Assembly: GCF_009696465.1 (NCBI RefSeq)
Contig: NZ_VULX01000024.1
Coordinates: 1 to 41,469 of the forward strand
Length of the DNA stretch: 41,469 nucleotides
DNA from: Inconstantimicrobium porci
GTDB lineage: Bacteria; Bacillota; Clostridia; Clostridiales; Clostridiaceae
Reading direction: 5' to 3'
This document shows, piece after piece, positions 35,047-41,469 of the stretch. The first letter of the stretch is position 1. Every line of letters starts with the position of its first letter. A program made the position numbers and the translations under genes. Below the pieces are notes generated by a model. The model made no database searches, was not told where the DNA came from, and saw only the letters and a list, made by a program, of their open reading frames with translations.

Positions 35047-37200
35047 CTATTCAAGCCCGCTTCTTTCAAAATCCTCACTGAAATCTTTCATTATCTCATT
35101 AATTTTCTTCTTTAATAGCAAAGATAATACAACGAATATTACTATGTATACTAATAAGATTATAATATCTCGCATTAGTACACTCATTACTACTCCTCCT
35201 ATTGCTTCCCTGGCAAAAGAAATTGCATATGTGAATGGAAGGTAAGCATATATGACCTGAAAAAAATGTGGAGTAAGCTGGATAGGGAATGTTCCACCAG
35301 AGCCAGCTACCTGCAACACAAGCAGAATGATTCCTATAACCTTTCCTACATTACCTAATACAGATACAAGCGAATACACTATAAAAACAAAAACTATTGA
35401 TGCAAATATACTTACTACAACAAAAAGTACAGGATTAAATGCTGTAATCCTTAAAATTAACAAGTCCCCAACTGAAACTATTATAGCCTGAATAACAGCT
35501 ATAAGCATAAACAGCATCATTTTCCCAAAGTATTTTTCATATGCTCTATAATCATTTTCTCTTTTTATATCAGTTGAAAATATTGATGTCAGAAGTAGAA
35601 GACCAACCCATAATGATAACACTGTATAAAAAGGTGTCATTGCTGTACCATAATTAGCCATTGGAAATATTCTTGTTTCCTCAATCTCCACCGGATCTGC
35701 TAAAAAGCTGCTTCTTTCATCAGCATTACTCTTTAGTATATTTATTATATCTAAGATATCTGATTTATCTTTAATTTCCTGTATCCTGCCTATTATCTCA
35801 TTTATCTTATTTTCAGCTTGTGGAAGAACAGATTTCACTTCTGCAATCTTCCCTTTTCCACTTGATGTAACCTTAAGCGCAGTCTCTAAAAGTCCACTTA
35901 CCTCAGGAATTTTTGCTTTTGTATCCTTTAGAATATCCTCTGTATTTTGTGCTATATCGGTACCTTTTGAAATAATGCCCTTGATTACAGGATTTATATC
36001 ACTTTCATATTTACTATTAGCACTTGTAATAATACTACTAATATCATCTGCTATAGTTTTTATCTTAGCTAACAGCTCAACTGTTGGTATATTTCCACTT
36101 GTAATTTGTGTTTTTGCTTCATCTAGTAATGCAGTAAGTGCATTTAGTTTTTCTGAAACAGTATTAAGTTTATTAATCTGATTTTGTAATTTATCAGATG
36201 ATGCAGAATTATTAATTTTCTGTAGTACATTTATTAATGAATTATTTACAGCTTTAAGATTTTCAGCTTTAGTTTTTAATGAATCAATCATAGCAGATGC
36301 ATTGTCAAGATTTGAATCTAAGCCATTTATTATTTTGTCACTAACACTAGATATCTGTGAAGCAATATCATTTGCCAGATTCAAATCCTTTTTTACTGTA
36401 GAAGCTATGTTGTTAACTGAATCTTTTGAATTATTAATAAGATTCTTGCCTTCCTCTCCAATGGAAATACTAGTGTCAATTATATTTTCTATTTTAGGAA
36501 TTGCATCTTTAGCATCTGTAAGCAGCGAATATAGCTTATCTGCACTTGTATCTGCTGTTGCAGCCAAATTATTTATATCTCCAAAATGACTTTGTAAATC
36601 AAGAAGCTTATTATAAATTATCTCTAACTGCGGTAAAGAATTTTCAATAGTTATTCCTGCTTCATTAGTAACAGTAAAGATAACATCACCAATAGTGCTT
36701 GTTATAGTTTCACTGATACTCTGCTGCAATGTTGTAGCACCTTTATCAGTAAGTTTGGGTGCAATTGCATTAATTTTTTCGTTTACTTTATAAATCAACT
36801 TACCTTTTTTAATCTTTCCATTAACTATTGATGTAATATTCTGCGAAAAATCTTCAGGTATTTCTATAGACGCGTAATATCTTCCTTCTTTTAAGTTTTT
36901 ATCAGCAGTCTCTTTATCGACAAACTGCCATCCCAATGACTTATTAGCTTTAAGCTTATCAATTACCTTTTCTCCTATATTTATGTTTTTATCCTTAAGC
37001 GTTGTACCTTTATCATCATTAGTCACAGCAACCTTAATGCCGCTTGTAGCCTCTGATGAATATGGATTCCATGAAGCCTTAATATTGAACCAGGCATAAA
37101 GCGAAGGCAGTATACATAGTGCAATCGCTACAACCAGCGCTGATTTATGATTTTTAATTGAAACTAAATCGTCTTTAAATATTCTAAGTATATTTCTCAT
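35047..37200 (-). CDS. YhgE/Pip-family membrane protein (ABC-2 type)
   Basis: This 717-residue protein has one N-terminal helix (SALVVAIALCILPSLYAWFN), a long extracellular region of about 500 residues rich in heptad-like helices (e.g. INNLAATADTSADKL), and about five C-terminal helices of ABC-2 permease type. The N-terminal motif WNPYSSEATSGIKVAVTNDD is the YhgE/Pip hallmark. Lactococcal Pip is a phage receptor. Related proteins occur near type VII secretion genes, but none are seen here. AAGGAGT precedes the ATG. It is complete and likely monocistronic, divergent from the DNA glycosylase. Confidence 0.88.
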   Translation of the reverse strand: MRNILRIFKDDLVSIKNHKSALVVAIALCILPSLYAWFNIKASWNPYSSEATSGIKVAVTNDDKGTTLKDKNINIGEKVIDKLKANKSLGWQFVDKETADKNLKEGRYYASIEIPEDFSQNITSIVNGKIKKGKLIYKVNEKINAIAPKLTDKGATTLQQSISETITSTIGDVIFTVTNEAGITIENSLPQLEIIYNKLLDLQSHFGDINNLAATADTSADKLYSLLTDAKDAIPKIENIIDTSISIGEEGKNLINNSKDSVNNIASTVKKDLNLANDIASQISSVSDKIINGLDSNLDNASAMIDSLKTKAENLKAVNNSLINVLQKINNSASSDKLQNQINKLNTVSEKLNALTALLDEAKTQITSGNIPTVELLAKIKTIADDISSIITSANSKYESDINPVIKGIISKGTDIAQNTEDILKDTKAKIPEVSGLLETALKVTSSGKGKIAEVKSVLPQAENKINEIIGRIQEIKDKSDILDIINILKSNADERSSFLADPVEIEETRIFPMANYGTAMTPFYTVLSLWVGLLLLTSIFSTDIKRENDYRAYEKYFGKMMLFMLIAVIQAIIVSVGDLLILRITAFNPVLFVVVSIFASIVFVFIVYSLVSVLGNVGKVIGIILLVLQVAGSGGTFPIQLTPHFFQVIYAYLPFTYAISFAREAIGGVVMSVLMRDIIILLVYIVIFVVLSLLLKKKINEIMKDFSEDFERSGLE

Positions 37201-37337
37201 TTGTAACTCCTTATTATCTTTTCCTTCTTAAATTGTTATTAACGTTAGTATATGCATTTTAAAAAATTTATACCGCTATAAATTACCCGTATTATCTTTT
37301 GTACATTATGATAAAATATTTATCAGAGGTGATTACA

Positions 37338-37925
37338 TTGAGATTACTCAAAGATTTTTATGATACTGATGCACTTACTCTATCTAAGAAGCTTTTAGGA
37401 AAAGTATTAGTTAGAAATGACAGTGGTGTTATCACAAAAGGAATAATATGTGAAACTGAAGCTTACATCGGTGCTATTGATAAAGCAAGCCATGCTTATG
37501 GCAACAGAAGAACAGAACGTACAGAGCCTCTATATGGTCCTAGTGGTATAATTTATGTATATTTTATATATGGAATGTATAACTGTTTTAATATAATATC
37601 AGGAAAAGAAAATGAGGCAGAAGGAGTTCTCATAAGAGCAGTAACTCCTCTTGAAGGACAGGATGTAATGTGTAGAAGAAGATATAAAAAAAATCTTCAT
37701 GAAATAACAAAGACTCAGTTAAAAAACTTATGCAACGGTCCAGGAAAGCTCTGCATTGCCATGAACATAACAAGGGAAAATAACAAAGAGGACTTGATAA
37801 CAAGTCCTAATATTTATCTTGAGAATGGCGAAGACATCCCAGAAGATAAAATAGTAAAATCTAAAAGAATTGGCATAGATTATGCTGAAGAGGCAGCAGA
37901 TTTTCTATGGAGATTTACATATTAG
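37338..37925 (+). CDS. DNA-3-methyladenine glycosylase (AAG/MPG family)
   Basis: This 195-residue repair enzyme removes alkylated purines. Motifs: LLGKVLVRND, ICETEAYIGAIDKASHAYGN (catalytic Glu), RTEPLYGPSGIIYVYFIYGM, GVLIRAVTPLEG (base pocket), and LCNGPGKLCIAMNI. The start is taken at TTG 37338 (MRLLKDFYD), with AGAGGTG 6 nt upstream; in-frame starts up to 37299 lack a site. It is complete, with no operon partner. Confidence 0.88.
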   Translation: MRLLKDFYDTDALTLSKKLLGKVLVRNDSGVITKGIICETEAYIGAIDKASHAYGNRRTERTEPLYGPSGIIYVYFIYGMYNCFNIISGKENEAEGVLIRAVTPLEGQDVMCRRRYKKNLHEITKTQLKNLCNGPGKLCIAMNITRENNKEDLITSPNIYLENGEDIPEDKIVKSKRIGIDYAEEAADFLWRFTY

Positions 37926-37943
37926 CATATTTTAAATTTTACT

Positions 37944-38740
37944 TTATATATGAACAACTGATCCCATAAAAAGTGGAATATTTGTATCATTATCAACTAT
38001 TGCAAAAACAAAGGGTCTGTCAAGAGTAATAGTTTTATGTTCTTTCTGGATAGCTGGGGCTGTTTCTTTCATTGTTACTGCAGTAGCAGCTGCAGCTTCA
38101 GTACCATTTTGTCCTATATTAATATATGTCTTCTGTAATACTTCAGAAATACATAGTTTATTATCCGACATCTTTGTAAATTCCGCTTTACCAGAATCAA
38201 ATGCATCTATAAGCCCTATTTTATTTAATGGATCATTCAGACTAATAGAATATTCATATTTTATTTGTGGCATAGATGCTACTACATCAATGTTTTCTCT
38301 GCTTTTCATGAACTTTAAAAAACTATTGCCTGTAAGTGATGATAAATACTTCTCTATGCTTACATCTTTTTTAGGGAGCATACAAACAAAGCTTATCTTA
38401 CCACCTTCATAACTCTTTATAAAACCTTCAGCCATTGAATCATTAACATACGCACTTTCACTAGAATGCATAAATTCAGCTTTTGATGTTGTTCCATCAT
38501 TATTACTAAATCTACCACTTGTGATTTCACTCTTTTCATAAGGTTCCTGCCACTTCTTATTAAAATACAATGTATTTATAAGCAGCATTATATCACTCTT
38601 ATCAGTATTCTTTACAATTTCCTTTATCTTATTATTAGTATTTTTACTTACCCATTTATTTATATCTTTTGCTGCATCTTTTTCTTCAAAATTAGTTTCA
38701 TATATGTTACTATCATAATAATTTTTATTTTTCTGAGTTT
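37944..38740 (-). pseudogene. Serpin, N-terminally truncated and fused to a GH94 remnant
   Basis: The 265 codons left cover the C-terminal two thirds of a serine protease inhibitor: [55 protein letters not shown], and the reactive-loop hinge GTEAAAATAVTMKETAP. The tail is DRPFVFAIVDNDTNIPLFMG. The hinge is of the inhibitory type (small residues). The first ~150 residues, including any signal peptide, are absent. Upstream the sequence passes directly into cellobiose phosphorylase at 38733-38745, in a different frame. An internal ATG at 38588 could start a 214-residue piece but lacks a convincing ribosome binding site. Confidence 0.87.
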
Positions 38741-40586
38741 AACTCCTCTGCTTACGCCGTTAGGATTCTTGACTGTCACATCATATTCGCAGCCTTTATA
38801 ATTTCTCTTAACGTTGTATTCTTCTTCAATATAAGCTGGAGCAATCTTCTTGTAAATTTCAAATGCTCTGTCTCCACGTCCAATAACTGTTTCAGCACAT
38901 GCTATCCAAGGATTGTTGTGACAGAATATACCGGTATTTTCCTTGTATCCTGCTGGATAAGTTGAGATTCCCCCCATTTCAACATGATAAGTTGTAAATG
39001 CTGGCCAGTTTAATCTGATACCATATTTAGTATCAAGTTTTTCTTTTACTGAATCAATATCCTTTTCAGCATTGCCGCCTTCTTTATTTTCAGTTGTCTG
39101 AAAAGGTTCTCCTGGAGTAGTTGAGAAACAGTTTAAGTTCAAACAGTCATTCCAGTCTGCATGTCCTATTAATGGTAATCCATGAGGCCCTCTGTTGTTA
39201 ATTACATGATCAAATGAAACTTTTAAATGATGCATTAAAGTTGCAGTGTTATTTACATCACTATCAAATGGAACCTGTTCCTTTAATATATCTTCATCTC
39301 CGGATTCTTTGATGTATGCTGTAACTCCCAAGATGAGCCATAATGGATCATCATTAAAGCCGCTTCCTATGTCATTGTTACCCTTATTAGTCAATGTCTG
39401 GTACTGATGATAACATCCACCATCTTCAAACTGAGTTGATGCAATATCAATTATTCTCTGTCTTGCTCTTTCAGGTATCTGATGAACAAATCCAAGTAAA
39501 TCCTGGTTAGAATCTCTAAAGCCCATACCTCTGCCAATTCCTGATTCAAAGTATGAAGCACTTCTTGACATGTTAAATGTAATCATACATTGATATGGAT
39601 TCCATATGTTGACCATTCTATTAAGTTTTTCATCATCGCTCTTTAATGTGTAATTGTTAAGAAGCTTATCCCAGTATGATTTTAATTCTTCAAAAGCTTT
39701 TGATACATCTGCTTCTGTCTTAAACTTATTAATCATATCTTTAGCTTTAGTCTTATTAATTACACCCTTGCTTTCCCATTTTTCTTCCTGCTTATTTTCA
39801 ACATATCCAAGTATAAAAATAAGAGTTTTTTCTTCTCCTGGCTTTAAATCAATGTTAATTTGATGCGAAGCTATTGGAACCCATCCACTTGCAACAGAGT
39901 TTGTAGCTTGTCCATTAAGAACAGCCTGTGGTTCACTAAATCCATTATATAATCCTACAAACAAATCTCTGTCAGTATCAAATCCATCAATCTTAGAGTT
40001 TACAGAATAGAAAGCATAGTGATTTCTTCTTTCCTTATACTCTGTCTTATGATAGATTACTGATCCTTCAACTTCGACTTCACCAGTACTAAAGTTTCTC
40101 TGGAAGTTCTCACTATCATCACTTGCATTCCATAAGCAGAACTCAACAAAAGAGAACAACTTTATCATTATCTCCTGTATTTTTAATAGTTATCTGATGT
40201 ACTTCACCATTAAATTCTAGTGGTACAAAAGACAACTGATCTACTCTTATATTATTTCTTTCACCAGCGAACTTAGAATATCCCAATCCATGTCTACATT
40301 CGTAAAATGATAATTCTTTTTTTACTGGTTTCCAAGTGTGAGACCATACATCACCATTATCGTAAATGTAGAAGTATCTTCCTCCATCATCTACTAGAAC
40401 ATTATTGTACCTATATCTTGTTATTCTTCTAAGCTTTGCATCTTTGTAGAAACAATATCCTCCACTTGTATTAGATATCAGACCAAAAAAGTCTTCATTT
40501 CCAAGGTAATTAATCCAAGTGTAAGGTGTTTTAGGTGTGTTGATTACATATTCACGATTTACATCATCAAAATAACCAAATTTCAT
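38741..40586 (-). pseudogene. Cellobiose phosphorylase (GH94), frameshifted and 3'-truncated
   Basis: Start [20 protein letters not shown] is at 40586. The product matches GH94 cellobiose phosphorylases, which split cellobiose with phosphate to glucose-1-phosphate and glucose in the cytosol. The catalytic Asp region [15 protein letters not shown] is intact, as is [17 protein letters not shown] frameshift lies near 40160 (NDKVV then [11 protein letters not shown]). The normal length is about 810 residues; here the match stops at about 620, after [12 protein letters not shown], at the serpin junction. The last ~190 residues are lost. Enzyme activity is not expected. Confidence 0.88.
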
Positions 40587-40806
40587 ATTTGACTCTCTTC
40601 TATCTTATATTTTGAATCCAAAAATCCCCCCATATTTGAAATCAATACACTCACAACTTTATTATGATATGTTTTTGGAATAAATTTCAATTAAATGTTT
40701 GCATAAAAATTATTTTAAATATTTGTCATTATATATAAATAGTATTATAATTTAAATATTAGTTCGATATACAAAATACTTTTTATCAAAATCTGGAGGA
40801 TTAGCA

Positions 40807-41352
40807 ATGAGTAGTTTAGTTTTAGAAGGTGGAACATTCAGACCAATATTCAGTGCAGGTATTATGGATGCACTACTTGATAATGACATAATATTTCCAT
40901 ACTGCATAGGCGTATCTGCAGGAATAACAAATGGGATATCATATATTTCGAGACAGAAAGGACGTAATCTAGAAATACTTCAGAAATACAGAAATGATAA
41001 AAGGTATCTAAGCTTTAGAAATTATTTCAAATGTAGGAGTATGTTTGGTCTAGACTTTGTTTTTGAAGAACTTCCAAACTCTTTATGTGTATTTGACCAT
41101 AATACTTATAACAGCTATAAGGGAAAAGTAATCGTTGGTGTAACAAATGCAGAGACTGGTAAACCTGAATATCTCGACGGCAACAAGCTTGATGACAAAT
41201 GCACAATACTTAGAGCAACATGTGCAATACCGCTTGTATTTCCTCCAATAAAAATAAATAACAAATTCTATTTTGATGGCGGAATATCAGATCCTATTCC
41301 TATAAAAAAAGCAATTATAGACGGCAATAAAAAGCATCTGATATGGAGCTAG
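40807..41352 (+). pseudogene. Patatin-like phospholipase, 3' end cut by an IS3-family element
   Basis: The frame encodes 181 residues of a patatin-like lipid hydrolase. The oxyanion block LEGGTFRPIF (the Gly-rich loop reads GGTFR), the nucleophile elbow GVSAG (Ser near residue 39), and the catalytic Asp in DGGISDPIP are all present. The match ends at GNKKHLI, then WS and a stop. Relatives are about 280 residues, so about 100 C-terminal residues are missing. An IS3-type transposase gene starts 80 bp further on. The catalytic dyad is intact, but the fold is incomplete. GGAGG precedes the ATG. Confidence 0.78.
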
Positions 41353-41469
41353 AATATAAATAGTACAAGTTAAAAGTGGATATTTCTCAAAAAGAGTTAT
41401 AATGAAGATATGATGAATTGGAGGAATTGAAATGAGTAAACAGTATGATAAGGAATTTAAAGAAAATGC
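41345..41469 (+). mobile_element. IS3-family insertion sequence, left end
   Basis: Patatin homology stops near 41340. The following sequence includes TACAAGTTAAAAGTGGATAT, which resembles the outer end of IS3/IS150-group elements, and leads to an OrfA-type start. The exact boundary lies between about 41340 and 41365; the far end and target duplication are beyond the window. Confidence 0.6.
41432..41469 (+). CDS. IS3-family transposase OrfA, first codons (partial)
   Basis: ATG 41432 follows GGAGGA. The visible residues MSKQYDKEFKENA match the start of IS3/IS150-group OrfA proteins (helix-turn-helix, pattern YDxEFKxxAV). Only 12 codons are visible, so the family call relies on this short signature and on the interrupted patatin gene beside it. 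Confidence 0.65.
   Translation, partial: MSKQYDKEFKEN

Noticed and set aside
1-41469. CRISPR arrays, tRNA or rRNA genes, prophage genes
   Set aside because: No regularly spaced direct repeats, cloverleaf sequences or rRNA blocks were recognised. The two insertion-sequence ends and the repeat elements are the only mobile features seen.

Overview
The window looks like a chromosomal segment of a low-GC Gram-positive anaerobe, most likely a Clostridium sensu stricto species. It is AT-rich, has strong AGGAGG/GGGGG ribosome binding sites and frequent TTG/GTG starts, and carries a T-box leader, RNase J, a superoxide reductase, LPxTG-type anchored subtilisins and LacI/cre-like operators. The species cannot be named from the sequence alone.

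Layout. 1-513: start of an IS30-family element, which has cut off the 3' part of an ABC solute-binding protein gene (507-740). 978-2626 (+): superoxide reductase, then alanine racemase. 2714-6329 (-): four-gene YclNOPQ/FatDCB-like ferric-siderophore ABC importer, divergent from a stand-alone AraC DNA-binding-domain gene (6475-6819) across a near-consensus Fur box. 6895-8679 (-): lipoprotein MalS-like alpha-amylase. 9108-15825 (-): operon reading LacI regulator, 4-alpha-glucanotransferase, debranching enzyme (GH133), type I pullulanase. The ~1 kb upstream of the regulator keeps LacI-type operators and strong ribosome binding sites but no intact gene, consistent with a lost maltodextrin transporter. 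16841-17560 (+): HAD hydrolase. 17617-22284 (-): intact 1555-residue wall-anchored subtilisin; 22645-25535: a decayed tandem paralogue with several internal deletions and frameshifts. 25777-27422 (-): Lrp regulator plus aminotransferase behind a T-box riboswitch. 27925-29860 (-): small zinc-ribbon protein and RNase J. 30014-33453: YczE/YitT-like membrane protein, broken aldose epimerase, AraC regulator, DegV. 33536-37925: catalase, YhgE/Pip membrane protein, 3-methyladenine DNA glycosylase. 37944-40586 (-): a deletion scar joining a 5'-truncated serpin to a 3'-truncated, frameshifted cellobiose phosphorylase. 40807-41469: a patatin-like lipase gene cut off by an IS3-family element.

Themes. 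(1) Alpha-glucan use: extracellular amylase releases dextrins, and cytosolic MalQ, debranching enzyme and pullulanase process dextrins or glycogen under a LacI/MalR-type repressor; the expected importer is missing here. (2) Oxygen defence: superoxide reductase and catalase. (3) Iron: Fur-controlled siderophore uptake. (4) Gene decay is heavy and selective: seven genes or gene tracts are broken (solute-binding protein, presumed transporter tract, second subtilisin, aldose epimerase, serpin, cellobiose phosphorylase, patatin), mostly surface or carbohydrate functions, while housekeeping genes are intact. Less expected signals are a conserved ~30-nt leader shared by both subtilisin genes, a 112-bp multi-hairpin repeat with terminal inverted repeats, and a T-box on an lrp-aminotransferase operon.
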